In this document: one piece after another, positions 41,612 through 50,078 of the stretch
Numbering within the stretch: the first letter of the stretch is position 1
How the letters are laid out: each line of letters starts with the position of its first letter
Source of the DNA: Anaerolineales bacterium
GTDB taxonomy: Bacteria; Chloroflexota; Anaerolineae; Anaerolineales; Villigracilaceae
Direction of reading: 5' to 3'
Length of the DNA stretch: 64,000 bases
Assembly: GCA_014860745.1 (NCBI GenBank)
Contig: JACZJC010000059.1
Span: forward strand, 31,197 to 95,196
The notes under the pieces: generated by a model
Database searches by the model: none
Told to the model about the DNA's origin: nothing
What the model saw: the letters and a program-made list of their open reading frames with translations, nothing else
Translations under genes and position numbers: made by a program

Positions 41612-42382
41612 TTAAACCCTATCGCCCTTCAATAATTCTTTTGCTAATGATTCGTAGGCGAGCGCTCCCACCGATGCTGGCGCGTATTCCGAGATCGGCA
41701 ATCCATACGATGGCGCTTCCGCAAGACGGACACTGCGCGGAATAATGCTCTTGAACACCTGGTTTGGAAAATGTTTGTTCACTTCCGAAACCACATCGGT
41801 AGAGAGATTTGTACGGTTATCGAACATTGTCAACACCACACCGCGCACCTCCAACTCGGGGAACAACGCGGAACGGACACGCTCAATCGTTTGCGTTAAT
41901 TGGCCGAGACCTTCCAAAGCAAGGTATTCGCACTGCACCGGCACAATCACTCCATTCATGGCCGCCATTAAACCGTTCACAGTCAACAACCCAAGCGAGG
42001 GCGGACAATCCACAAAAATATAATCATAGCGGTCGGCAATCGAGAGGACAGCCTTCCGCAGCCGCATTTCACGCGCCAGCTCATCCACCAATTCCACTTC
42101 CGCACCTGCGAGGGACGGCGAAGAAGGCAATAATGACAAATTCAACCGCTCATTCAACAACACATATGGAAAAATATTCGTCTCGCCCAGCAGCGCTTCA
42201 TACGTGCCGCCCTGCACACCCAGCTTATCCACCCCCAGGCAGGAGGTGGCGTTCGCCTGGGGGTCAAGGTCCACAACCAGCACGCGTTGACGGAGCCGTG
42301 CAAGGTACGCCGCCATATTGATCGTGGAAGTCGTCTTCCCGACCCCACCTTTTTGATTCACCAATGTATAGATCTTCGTCAA
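41612..42382 (-). CDS. parA: Chromosome-partitioning ATPase ParA (Soj)
   Basis: 256 residues when read from TTG 42382. This TTG has GGAGG seven bases upstream and overlaps the stop of the PfkB gene by four bases (TTGA), giving the usual ParA start MTKIYTLVNQ; a longer frame from 42403 is less likely. The deviant Walker A KGGVGKTTS with the signature lysine is at about 10-18, followed by VVDLDPQANATS and the Walker B-like YIFVDCPPSLG. It moves ParB-parS complexes through ATP-dependent DNA binding. Confidence 0.95.
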   Translation of the reverse strand: MTKIYTLVNQKGGVGKTTSTINMAAYLARLRQRVLVVDLDPQANATSCLGVDKLGVQGGTYEALLGETNIFPYVLLNERLNLSLLPSSPSLAGAEVELVDELAREMRLRKAVLSIADRYDYIFVDCPPSLGLLTVNGLMAAMNGVIVPVQCEYLALEGLGQLTQTIERVRSALFPELEVRGVVLTMFDNRTNLSTDVVSEVNKHFPNQVFKSIIPRSVRLAEAPSYGLPISEYAPASVGALAYESLAKELLKGDRV

Positions 42383-43230
42383 AACAAAACCTCCATCAAA
42401 CAACTTTCAATTTCCCCGCGAGTCGGAATTCCATCCAAACCCACGCGGGTCACCGAATGCGAAGCAAGGTTCGTTGCAAAACGCGCAGCTTCCCACGGGT
42501 CACGCGTTTGATTCAAGCGCACAAAAAAAGCCGCCGCAAATATATCGCCCGCGCCGGTAGCATCCACTTCCTTCACCGCAGGCGCACGAAAACGGCGGCG
42601 GTCTCCGTTCCAATGCAGGATCGAACCCAACTCGCCTTCAGTCAGGCAAAGGACTTTTGCCTGATGAGCCATCGATTCGACAAGCTCCAAATCGCGGTTG
42701 ACATCCTCGACACTCATCACCACGCCTCCCACCCGACCGAGAGCCTGCTCTCTGTTTTCCCAGGCTTTTGCATACACTCTGCCATTTTCATCCCAGCCGC
42801 GCATCCATCCCTGCGGTGTGACACCTACAAATGAAGCGGGAAATTGCCCCATCAATTTATTGTCCAGTTCCTGGGCTATCGGCGCAAGGTGAACGATGGG
42901 TGCATTCCGCCAGGTTTGCGGCACATGGTCAAAACCGATGGATTCAGCGCGATGATGCAATGTCTGCCTGCGTCCATTTTCGGTTTTGATGTTCTCGAAG
43001 GTGGTGCTGAGGCCGGTTGGGATGTTGACGATCTGTAAACCATCCAAAACCTGCATGGGTGCATCCTCCCCCACCGACGTAACAATCCCCACCCGCAGGC
43101 CCATTGCTTTCGCGGTTAATGCAGCGTAGGAAACCGTCCCGCCGAGTTGTTTTCCTGAGGGGGTTAAATCCACAGCCACATGGCCCATCGCAAGATATTC
43201 CACAGGCTGAACAGGGACAATTTCGGACAT
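42379..43230 (-). CDS. PfkB-family carbohydrate/nucleoside kinase
   Basis: 283 residues from ATG 43230. Sugar-kinase (ribokinase) fold with an N-terminal LGGTVSYAALTAKAMG block and the C-terminal catalytic DATGAGDIFAAAFF, whose Asp is the general base. It lacks close match to a named sugar kinase, so the substrate is open. A TATAAT box ends seven bases before the ATG, making a leaderless mRNA likely. parA follows with a four-base overlap, so this gene leads the par operon. Confidence 0.85.
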   Translation of the reverse strand: MSEIVPVQPVEYLAMGHVAVDLTPSGKQLGGTVSYAALTAKAMGLRVGIVTSVGEDAPMQVLDGLQIVNIPTGLSTTFENIKTENGRRQTLHHRAESIGFDHVPQTWRNAPIVHLAPIAQELDNKLMGQFPASFVGVTPQGWMRGWDENGRVYAKAWENREQALGRVGGVVMSVEDVNRDLELVESMAHQAKVLCLTEGELGSILHWNGDRRRFRAPAVKEVDATGAGDIFAAAFFVRLNQTRDPWEAARFATNLASHSVTRVGLDGIPTRGEIESCLMEVLF

Positions 43231-43237
43231 GCGCTGA

Positions 43238-43265
43238 ATTATACCGTAGGGGTTTCTTGTCCAAA
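43238..43265 (-). promoter_or_regulatory. Promoter of the pfkB-like/par operon
   Basis: On the minus strand, TTTGGA, a 16-base spacer and TATAAT (43243-43238). Seven bases separate the -10 box from the ATG at 43230, so transcription should begin at the start codon or one base before it. Confidence 0.55.
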
Positions 43266-43308
43266 GTTCTTCCATCATCTTTCCTTGATATAAAAGAATG
43301 ATGAAAGA

Positions 43309-43340
43309 AAAAAAGACCGCCTTTCGGCGATCTTTTTTGA
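43309..43340. terminator. Terminator downstream of jag
   Basis: Stem AAAAAAGACCGCC (43309-43321) with GGCGATCTTTTTT (43326-43338), one mismatch and a four-base loop. It ends the rpmH-to-jag operon on the minus strand. Confidence 0.78.
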
Positions 43341-43353
43341 ATGCTTTGCGATC

Positions 43354-44208
43354 TTATTCTTTTGGCAAAATTACCACTTTGCGATACGGGTCTTCGCCAG
43401 TGCTTTCCGTTTTAACGGCGGGATGACCGCGTAATTCAATGTGCACCACGCGCCGCTCGTTGGAGGTCATCGGCTCCATGGTCACTTTGCGGCCGGTCTT
43501 GGTCACCTGGTCTGCCATGCGGTTTGCCAGTTGGCGGATCTGCTTTTCGCGGCGGGAGCGGTAACCTTCCACATCAACCGTCAACTGCACCCATTGCTGG
43601 GTCTGCTTGCCGACGATCAGGGATGCGATGTGCTGAAAGGCTGCCAGCGTTTCGGCATGGCGGCCGATCAAGGCGCTAAGGTCCTCACCGCGCACATCTA
43701 CTTGAACGTTGCGACGTTCGTCCGTGCTGGCATCATCATAATGGGCGGAGACTTGCGCGGTCATGCCCAGGTGGCCGATCAAGCGGGACACAACCTCTTC
43801 TGTTGTATCCAAAAGCTGGTCGTGCTCGAGGCGCTCAACTTTTTTGGCAGGCTCGGACGCTTCAACAACAGGTTTCTTATCCGCAAGGCGAGGCTTTGCC
43901 TCTTTCGCTTTCGGCGCGGACTCTGCCTTTTTTGTTGGAGCAGGCTTACGGTCAGCACGAGGCGAAGGGCTGGGTTGTTCCTTTTTATCCGTGGGTGATT
44001 CTTCAACCGGTTTGTATTCACCGAGTGGAGGATTCACGGTCAGGCGCACACGTACTTGACGGCCACCCAGACCGAACAAACCTTTGGTACCGGAGTCTAA
44101 AACCTCCACCGAAACGGCGTCCGCAGTCAATCCAAGCTGCGACAATCCCTGTTGAAGGGCTTCTTCAACGGTTGGGGCGATGATCTCAAGCGTAGTGCGC
44201 TCATTCAT
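43354..44208 (-). CDS. jag: Jag/KhpB RNA-binding protein
   Basis: 284 residues. The N-terminal Jag_N domain (1-55; SGTKGLFGLGGRQVRV) is followed by a Lys/Pro/Ala-rich linker (about 65-120), a KH domain (about 135-205; ALIGRHAETLAAFQHIASL) and a C-terminal R3H domain (SNERRVVHIEL). KhpB pairs with KhpA to bind RNA and affects cell division and envelope synthesis. It is placed directly after yidC, as in most bacteria, and is the last gene of the operon. Confidence 0.94.
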   Translation of the reverse strand: MNERTTLEIIAPTVEEALQQGLSQLGLTADAVSVEVLDSGTKGLFGLGGRQVRVRLTVNPPLGEYKPVEESPTDKKEQPSPSPRADRKPAPTKKAESAPKAKEAKPRLADKKPVVEASEPAKKVERLEHDQLLDTTEEVVSRLIGHLGMTAQVSAHYDDASTDERRNVQVDVRGEDLSALIGRHAETLAAFQHIASLIVGKQTQQWVQLTVDVEGYRSRREKQIRQLANRMADQVTKTGRKVTMEPMTSNERRVVHIELRGHPAVKTESTGEDPYRKVVILPKE

Positions 44209-44217
44209 AAAGCCTCC

Positions 44218-45003
44218 CTACTTTTTGGTGACAGCGGCTTTTTTACCGCCGCCGAATAGATTGCTCCAATTGGCGCGGCCGGTTGCCGCATATTGAACAA
44301 CCCCGAGCAAATTACTAATGATGAAATAAACCGAAATACCGGAAGCGAAATTCAAGGCAAACCAGCCGAGCATTAACGGCATGTAAATGCTCATTGTTTT
44401 CGTCATCTGGGCGGTCTGGTCGTTGGGGTTGCTCGATGTGGGCATGGTGAGTTTGGATTGCACCCAGGTGGTCGCCGCAACGATGATAGCCAGGGTTGGT
44501 ACGGCAAGGCCAAACATTTGGATTGATTCCGGACGGCCCAGGTCCATCCACAGAAATGTGCTGTTAAGCGGGATGATATTCTCGACGTTCTGGAATGGAT
44601 ACACCGTGCGGGCAAGCTGTAACATATCGAACGGGGTTGCCGAAAGCGCGCGCGTGATGCTTTGATACAAGCCGATGATGATGGGGAATTGCACCAGCGT
44701 CGGCAGGCAGGATGCGAAGGGGTTGATGCCGCGGTCCTTGTAAATGCGCATTTGTTCCTGGGCAAGTTTTTCCTTATCCTTCGCATACTTCTTTTGAATA
44801 TCCTGCCATTCCTTGTCGTTCTGCAATTCCTGCATGGCTTGCGCGCCTTTTACCTGCGAGGCATTCAGCGGCCATGTGATCAGTTTGACCAGAATGGTAA
44901 ACAAAATAATCGCAAGGCCAAACATGTGCGGTCCATGCCCAAGGACATCGTAGATCCACAATAAAAGGTTGGTCATGGGTTGAATGATAATAGTTTGCCA
45001 CAT
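44218..45003 (-). CDS. yidC: Membrane protein insertase YidC (Oxa1 type)
   Basis: 261 residues, the short form without the large periplasmic domain of Gram-negative YidC. The core includes LITWPLNASQVKGAQAM, the positively charged coiled loop DIQKKYAKDKEKLAQEQM, INPFASCLPTLVQFPIIIGL and later FALNFASGISVYFIISNLLG. It inserts small membrane proteins, alone or with SecYEG. It lies in the conserved order rnpA-yidD-(lipoprotein)-yidC-jag. Confidence 0.95.
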   Translation of the reverse strand: MWQTIIIQPMTNLLLWIYDVLGHGPHMFGLAIILFTILVKLITWPLNASQVKGAQAMQELQNDKEWQDIQKKYAKDKEKLAQEQMRIYKDRGINPFASCLPTLVQFPIIIGLYQSITRALSATPFDMLQLARTVYPFQNVENIIPLNSTFLWMDLGRPESIQMFGLAVPTLAIIVAATTWVQSKLTMPTSSNPNDQTAQMTKTMSIYMPLMLGWFALNFASGISVYFIISNLLGVVQYAATGRANWSNLFGGGKKAAVTKK

Positions 45004-45015
45004 GGGTTGTTATCC

Positions 45016-46086
45016 TTATTTCTCTGGCGCAAACGTCCAGGCTTGTTTGCCTTCTGCATCAAAAGCAGCAAGGGCAAAGTCAGCCTGATAAGGCGCCACG
45101 AGGATCAAATCGCCGGAAAGGACTGGCGATGTGTAGATTTTTCCGCCGGGAGTTTTTTCCCAGACAATTTTTCCGTCACGATCGAGGGCGAAGAAAGAGC
45201 CCGACTCAGTCGCAACGTATATCTGGTCCCCCACTATGAGCAGACTCGCCACGACGGGGCCGTCTGGTTGAGCGTCCCAGTTTTGATTTCCTGAAGCAAG
45301 GTCAAGAGAGTAGACAATACCGTCAAGGTCGGCATAATAAAGCGTTTCGCCGTCAATGGATGGCGTTCCCCAAATCCAATTACCTGCTTTGGCAATAGCT
45401 TCATGCTGTCCGTTCGGTTGAACGAATTCAACCGTGGATGCAAAGGAGCCGACAAAGACACCGCCCGCGCCAACCGCCGGGCTGCCTGGAGCAGCGCCGC
45501 CAAGATCAATGACTTCGTTGACCACACCCTGGACAGGATCAATGACGTGCATGTGGTGATCAAGCGAATTGACGTAAAGAAGCGTACCATCGGATGAAGG
45601 TTTTGCCCACAATGCGCCGCCCAATTGAATTGGGTCTGCAGCCTGCTTGCCGTTCAAATCCAGAATGTAAAGGAAGCCGTCTGTGTTTGGGGCATAAATG
45701 GTTTCGTTTATGACGAGCGGGGAAGCCATCCAGGCACCTTTCGCGCCGGTGAAGGACTCTGTCCAGTTTTCCCTGCCGGTATCAGGATCGAGGCTGATGA
45801 AGGGGTGTTCTGTACCCGCGCTTCCGATCAGCAATTGGCCATCCTCCGTAAGGACGGGGTTGGCATAAAACAGAATTTTATTATTCGCCTCGGCGGGATA
45901 TTTCCAGACTTCCTTGCCATTCTGAACATCCACTGCATAAATGAAAGAGCCGCTTGAAATATAGGCATGCTTTGCATCCGCTGCAAGTCCGGGCCAGTTG
46001 TTCGCAAGCGGTTGGCCGCTGCACGCGCTAAGAATGATTGCGCCAAGAACAACCAGAAAAAACAACAAAAATCGTTTGGTTTTCAA
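45016..46086 (-). CDS. PQQ-like beta-propeller lipoprotein
   Basis: 356 residues. The signal peptide ends in the lipobox LSAC (Cys22). The rest is a repeated WD-like/PQQ propeller: blades such as AVDVQNGKEVWKYPAEA, SLDPDTGRENWTESF, SLDLASGNQNWDAQP and ALDRDGKIVWEKTPGG. The fold resembles BamB, an outer-membrane assembly lipoprotein, but no Bam role can be claimed here. It sits between yidD and yidC, an unusual addition to the otherwise conserved operon, which suggests a part in membrane or surface protein insertion (inference). Confidence 0.85.
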   Translation of the reverse strand: MKTKRFLLFFLVVLGAIILSACSGQPLANNWPGLAADAKHAYISSGSFIYAVDVQNGKEVWKYPAEANNKILFYANPVLTEDGQLLIGSAGTEHPFISLDPDTGRENWTESFTGAKGAWMASPLVINETIYAPNTDGFLYILDLNGKQAADPIQLGGALWAKPSSDGTLLYVNSLDHHMHVIDPVQGVVNEVIDLGGAAPGSPAVGAGGVFVGSFASTVEFVQPNGQHEAIAKAGNWIWGTPSIDGETLYYADLDGIVYSLDLASGNQNWDAQPDGPVVASLLIVGDQIYVATESGSFFALDRDGKIVWEKTPGGKIYTSPVLSGDLILVAPYQADFALAAFDAEGKQAWTFAPEK

Positions 46087-46137
46087 ATTTATATTACTCC
46101 TTGCTTGTCGTAACCGCCATATAAATGACGATATTAT

Positions 46138-46434
46138 TTATTTTACTGGGTCGTATCCGCCGGGGTTAAAGGGGTTACAGCGTAAGACGCGCCAAACCGC
46201 CATGAGCGATCCTTTTAATGCGCCATATTTGTAAACTGCCTGATATCCATAATGAGAACAGGATGGATAAAAGCGGCAGGTATTCGCAGGCAAGCCCGGC
46301 GAAACCGCCATTTGATAGAAACGAATCATGGCCAGCACAGCAATGCGAGGCCAGTTTGCCAGCTTCCGTGACATGTCACGCAGGCGCGGTTCATGAGAAT
46401 AATCATGCAGATGGAATTGCTCTTCAGGATTCAT
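46138..46434 (-). CDS. yidD: Membrane protein insertion efficiency factor YidD
   Basis: 98 residues. The conserved core is [15 protein letters not shown], then [45 protein letters not shown], here with the three conserved cysteines. It is extended by some 25 residues at the N-terminus; translation could also start at the internal ATG (MSRKLANW). The ATG at 46434 overlaps the stop of rnpA by four bases. Confidence 0.94.
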   Translation of the reverse strand: MNPEEQFHLHDYSHEPRLRDMSRKLANWPRIAVLAMIRFYQMAVSPGLPANTCRFYPSCSHYGYQAVYKYGALKGSLMAVWRVLRCNPFNPGGYDPVK

Positions 46435-46790
46435 CCGGGGGACTCGTCCGAGTGGAGGATTTTTGCGCGTTTTAGGAGAGTCAGGAGCGCAGAGCGGGTA
46501 TCTGTCAGGTTGGCAGTCACAAGCGCGGGTCTGGCGATCAGGATCAGGTCCCAGCCGGAGGCGAGTGAGGGAAGCAAGGGGCGCATGGCTTCGCGTAAAA
46601 GTCGCTTGGCACGGTTGCGATGGACGGCTGTCCCTGTTGTTTTCCCTGCGGCCACACCAATTTTAGGTGTCGGCCTCTCGCTGGCTTGTGCTACTAACAC
46701 AACAAGCGGATGGGCATAGGACTTGCCTGTTCGCCGCACCCGCTTGAAATCTTCGGACCGGGACAGTCGGAATCTTCTCTGCACCCGCAC
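46431..46790 (-). CDS. rnpA: Ribonuclease P protein component
   Basis: 119 residues. It begins with the family's [19 protein letters not shown] and carries the RNR signature in [16 protein letters not shown] (about 54-69). It binds RNase P RNA and helps to mature tRNA 5' ends. It lies 36 bases downstream of rpmH, the usual arrangement. Confidence 0.96.
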   Translation of the reverse strand: MRVQRRFRLSRSEDFKRVRRTGKSYAHPLVVLVAQASERPTPKIGVAAGKTTGTAVHRNRAKRLLREAMRPLLPSLASGWDLILIARPALVTANLTDTRSALLTLLKRAKILHSDESPG

Positions 46791-46826
46791 CTCAATGGTG
46801 GTCTCCGCATCTAAACGCGAAGAGAC

Positions 46827-46997
46827 CTACCAGCGAGTCTTCTTGACATGTTCGTTGGACTTAACCGTAAGTTTGTAACGGCCCTTGAGGCGACGGCGCT
46901 TGAGCACCGCGCGGCCATCCGCCGTGGACATGCGCTTGCGGAATCCATGCACGCGCACGCGGCGGCGGATCTTGGGTTGGTATGTTCTTTTTACCAT
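46827..46997 (-). CDS. rpmH: Ribosomal protein bL34
   Basis: 56 residues, highly basic: it begins [13 protein letters not shown] and continues with the family core [20 protein letters not shown]. The start at 46997 has a purine-rich Shine-Dalgarno AAGGAAG eight bases upstream; a longer in-frame start at 47030 is not supported. It is the first gene of the rpmH-rnpA-yidD-lipoprotein-yidC-jag operon. Confidence 0.97.
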   Translation of the reverse strand: MVKRTYQPKIRRRVRVHGFRKRMSTADGRAVLKRRRLKGRYKLTVKSNEHVKKTRW

Positions 46998-47071
46998 TCG
47001 TAATACTTCCTTCTTCTTGGATAATTGCAATCCCCTTGGCAGGGAGTTGGCTTGTCAGATAGTGGCGCAAA

Positions 47072-47101
47072 ATTATACCCCAATGGCTTGGATTCGGTCA
47101 A
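47072..47101 (-). promoter_or_regulatory. Sigma-70-type promoter of the rpmH operon
   Basis: TTGACC (47101-47096), an 18-base spacer and TATAAT (47077-47072) on the minus strand. The -35 hexamer overlaps the stop codon of the upstream adenosine deaminase gene. Confidence 0.75.
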
Positions 47102-48129
47102 TTTGGATTCGAGGGCTCTTTAAAGTACCGATCCCAAATGCGTTGTTTGGCAGCCGCTTCGATAAATGATGCCTCAAAAGCAAAACGATTGCAGAGAGCA
47201 ATATCATCCATACTCATGCCTAACACTTCATGGGCAATACGATATTCGTTATTTACGTTTGTTTCAAGGACTTCGGGGTCATCTGAATTAATGGTTACAC
47301 GCACACCAAGATCAAATAGTTTTTTGAGTGGATGCGCCTCGATCTTCGGGATGGAGTTGGTCAGGTAATTTGACCAGGGATTCACCTCGAGCGTTACCCC
47401 CTTCTCTTTGATCAATTCCACGGCCTTCATATCTTCGATGCTGTGGATGCCATGGCCAATTCGGTCTGGCTGGAAGTTATGGATTGTATCAATGACATAA
47501 GAAGCGGGCGTATCCTCGCCAGTGTGAATTGTGACTTTTAAGCCAGCATCCTTGGCTCTGAGAATCGGTTTCACAAAATCCTTTGCGGGGTAAAGCAGTT
47601 CCCCATCGGCCAGGTCAACAGCTAGGATGTGGCCTTTATGTCGAATTGCCCAATCCACGGTTTTGACGCAGGACTCCGCACCCATTCCGCGAGATGTGAT
47701 GGCGATGATGCCAATCGCCATGTCAAATTCCTTTTCAGCTCGTTCCTTTGCCCGAAGCAAGCCGTCGAGGCAGGCATCCCAATCTACATTATGTCCGTGG
47801 AAAGCCCAATCTGGCGAAAAGCGGACTTCAAATAATTTGATATTTTGTTTCGCGCAATCTTCGAAGAGTTCCCATGCGATGCGCTCAAAGACAGCAGGCG
47901 ATGTAATGCTGTGCTGAAAAATATCGAAGGCTTCCAACACGGCCTGCAAATCCTGCAGCTGCTCATAGACCTTGACGTGCTTATCCAATTCGCTGGCATC
48001 ATACGAAGGCAGTTTCAAGTTGTATTCGCGCGCAATGTCGATAATGGTTTGTGTGCGGATCGCGCCTTCAAGATGACAGTGAATTTCGGTTTTCGGAATA
48101 TCGTTATATTTCGGGTCGAAGTTTTTCAT
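47098..48129 (-). CDS. add: Adenosine deaminase
   Basis: 343 residues of the metal-dependent deaminase family. Zn-binding and catalytic blocks are KTEIHCHLEGAI (about 13-24), VTIHTGED (His and catalytic Glu), RIGHGIHS and the late TINSDDPEVL. It converts adenosine to inosine in purine salvage. Full length. It starts after a short gap following the amidohydrolase gene at 48158. Confidence 0.93.
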   Translation of the reverse strand: MKNFDPKYNDIPKTEIHCHLEGAIRTQTIIDIAREYNLKLPSYDASELDKHVKVYEQLQDLQAVLEAFDIFQHSITSPAVFERIAWELFEDCAKQNIKLFEVRFSPDWAFHGHNVDWDACLDGLLRAKERAEKEFDMAIGIIAITSRGMGAESCVKTVDWAIRHKGHILAVDLADGELLYPAKDFVKPILRAKDAGLKVTIHTGEDTPASYVIDTIHNFQPDRIGHGIHSIEDMKAVELIKEKGVTLEVNPWSNYLTNSIPKIEAHPLKKLFDLGVRVTINSDDPEVLETNVNNEYRIAHEVLGMSMDDIALCNRFAFEASFIEAAAKQRIWDRYFKEPSNPN

Positions 48130-48157
48130 GGTACCTGCTCACTTTAATTTTATTATT

Positions 48158-49405
48158 TTACCTTGCTGTCAATCGCAGAACCGCCTGCAACAACACATTC
48201 GCGCCGTTGACACAGTCTTCCCATTTTGTGAATTCGCGCGGCGAGTGGCTGGCTCCTTCCATTGATGGAACGAAGATCATGCCAACGGGGCACAAAACTA
48301 CAAGCGATTGCCCATCGTGACCCGCACCCGATGAGAGGGAAACGTGGGTCAAACCCAAATCATCGCAGGCATTTGCAAACGCGCTGCGAATTTCATCGCT
48401 CATGATGGCGGGGGTATGTTTCCCAAGAAATTCAGTCTTCAATTCCAGGCCAAACCGCGCCGCTTCTTTTGCCGCCAGATCAAGCAAAGCTGCATCCAGC
48501 CGTTTAAATTCATCATCATCCGCTGAACGAAACTCAAGCGCAAGATCAACACGAGCCGGTACAATATTGAACGCGCCGGGCGCAAAGTCCATTTTGCCGA
48601 CGTTCACCACGCAATTCGGAAAATCCCTCATCACCAGCTCTCGCGCCGCAAGGGTAAATGCACTCGCACCTAGTGACGCATCGCGACGGTCATCCATTGT
48701 TGTTGTACCCGCATGGTCCGCCCTGCCAATAAAAGACAAACGATACGACCAAATGCCTACTATGGCCGAAACGATGCCAATATCAATCCCCGCGCGTTCG
48801 AGCCGCTTGCCCTGTTCGATGTGAAGCTCCAAATACCTAGCCAGCGAATCTTTTGGACGCGCGGCACTCAACATGCTTTCATCGGATAAGCCTGCCCGCC
48901 TCATCCCTGCGGTCAAATTCTCACGTCCGCCGCGCGGGGATTCCAAATCCTTTTGACGGAGATGACCTGCCAGCGCCGCGCTCCCAAGCAGGCCGACCAG
49001 CGTGCCTTCTTCATCCGTGAAATCAATCGCCTCCAAATTGACCTTGAGCCTGATTCCGTTTTCCCCGACAGTTTTCAACACTTCGAGAGCTGCCATCACG
49101 CCAAGAGCGCCGTCGAATCGTCCGCCGTTGGGGACGGAGTCAAGGTGAGAGCCGATGAGAAACGCGGGAGCATGTTTATCGGCACATGCCAAAAAAGCAG
49201 AATGGTTGCCCGCCCCATCTGTGCGAAATTCCAAGCCGCTTCGTTCGATCTCCTCTTTTAACCATTTGCGCGCGGAGAGATGCGCTTCACTGAAGGTGGG
49301 GCGGTCTACTCCGCCATCTGCTGTAGCGCCGATCAAGGCCAGTTGGGTGAATGAAGCAAGCATACGGTCAGGGTTGATGCGAAGATCGGAAAAGTCCCGG
49401 GTCAT
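48158..49405 (-). CDS. M20-family amidohydrolase (N-carbamoyl-amino-acid hydrolase/allantoate amidohydrolase type)
   Basis: About 415 residues from ATG 49405, which has AAGGAG nine bases upstream. Metal-binding blocks are GSHLDSVPNGGRFDGALG, FTDEEGTLVGLLGS (catalytic Glu), LELHIEQGKRLE, and late SGAGHDGQSL. GRADHAGTTTMDDRRDA is the dimer-domain lid that binds the substrate carboxylate in HyuC/AllC enzymes. It releases an amine or carbamate from an N-carbamoyl amino acid or ureido acid. With adenosine deaminase next to it, a role in purine or pyrimidine breakdown is plausible (inference). Confidence 0.9.
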   Translation of the reverse strand: MTRDFSDLRINPDRMLASFTQLALIGATADGGVDRPTFSEAHLSARKWLKEEIERSGLEFRTDGAGNHSAFLACADKHAPAFLIGSHLDSVPNGGRFDGALGVMAALEVLKTVGENGIRLKVNLEAIDFTDEEGTLVGLLGSAALAGHLRQKDLESPRGGRENLTAGMRRAGLSDESMLSAARPKDSLARYLELHIEQGKRLERAGIDIGIVSAIVGIWSYRLSFIGRADHAGTTTMDDRRDASLGASAFTLAARELVMRDFPNCVVNVGKMDFAPGAFNIVPARVDLALEFRSADDDEFKRLDAALLDLAAKEAARFGLELKTEFLGKHTPAIMSDEIRSAFANACDDLGLTHVSLSSGAGHDGQSLVVLCPVGMIFVPSMEGASHSPREFTKWEDCVNGANVLLQAVLRLTAR

Positions 49406-49482
49406 AAATCTGGTCTCCTTAGAATTTGGGAAGTCTCCCATAATTCGCCCAAGTCGTAAAGACTTTAGGAAAACCTGCCAAT

Positions 49483-49516
49483 AAATAAGAGCCGATATGC
49501 TCGGCTCTTATTTGTG
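49483..49516. terminator. Terminator-like hairpin downstream of hsp20
   Basis: A perfect 13-base-pair stem (49483-49495 with 49501-49513, AAATAAGAGCCGA) and a five-base loop; on the minus strand it lies just after the hsp20 stop at 49530 and is followed by a short T-rich stretch. Confidence 0.75.
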
Positions 49517-49529
49517 AAATCAATAAGGG

Positions 49530-49973
49530 TTATTTCGTCTTGATGGTGATGGATTTGGGCTTTACTTCTTCCGCTTTGGGAAGTGTGATGGTGAGGATGC
49601 CGTTTTCGAAATCGGCTTTTGCCTTGTCAGCAACCACCTCGGTGGGCAGAACGAGAGCACGTTCGAATGCGCCCCAGCGCTGTTCACGGATGTGATATGC
49701 CTTTTCTTTCGCTTCCTCCTTCTGCTTCACCTCGCCTTTGATGGTGAGCACCTCGCCAGTGACGTTTATCTGGACTTCTTCGGCTTTGATACCAGGCAGC
49801 GCAACTTTGACAACCACTTCGTTATCTGTCTGGAACATATCAACGGCCGGCACAGACCAGGTATTACCGGCAAGGCTCAACGGGCGGGTGAAGGCGTCGT
49901 CGAAGAGGCGATCCATGGCCTCTCGCAACGTCATCATCTCACGGGCGGGTTCCCAACGAATTAAATTGGACAT
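49530..49973 (-). CDS. Small heat-shock protein, Hsp20/alpha-crystallin family
   Basis: 147 residues from ATG 49973, which has a perfect Shine-Dalgarno AAGGAGGT. The N-terminal SNLIRWEPAREMMTLREAMDRLFDDAF matches bacterial Hsp20 proteins. The alpha-crystallin domain (about 42-135) includes VKVALPGIKAEEVQI, the GEVLTIKGE strand and the conserved ENGILTITLPK. It is an ATP-independent holdase chaperone that forms oligomers. No CIRCE operator was seen upstream. Confidence 0.95.
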   Translation of the reverse strand: MSNLIRWEPAREMMTLREAMDRLFDDAFTRPLSLAGNTWSVPAVDMFQTDNEVVVKVALPGIKAEEVQINVTGEVLTIKGEVKQKEEAKEKAYHIREQRWGAFERALVLPTEVVADKAKADFENGILTITLPKAEEVKPKSITIKTK

Positions 49974-50019
49974 AGGTACCTCCTTTTTGTAAGGTTGGTT
50001 TGAACGACACCCATAATTT

Positions 50020-50055
50020 AAAACACCTGCGTTAAAAAAACGCAGGTGTTTTGTA
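50020..50055 (-). terminator. Terminator after the phospho-signalling block
   Basis: A perfect 12-base-pair stem (50020-50031 with 50041-50052, AAAACACCTGCG), then a T-run on the minus strand. It ends the gene run that starts with the Ser/Thr kinase. Confidence 0.82.
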
Positions 50056-50078
50056 ATCATTTTGTTAGAAAAACGGAT

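Noticed and set aside
42379..42403. Longer ParA start at 42403
   Set aside because: The GGAGG site lies inside that extension, and the TTG at 42382 gives the usual ParA N-terminus and a four-base overlap with the PfkB gene.
40560..42500. Possible parS site or DnaA-box cluster next to parA/parB
   Set aside because: I found no TGTTTCACGTGAAACA-like palindrome. A single TTATCCAC-like stretch lies inside parA, which is not enough to call an origin.
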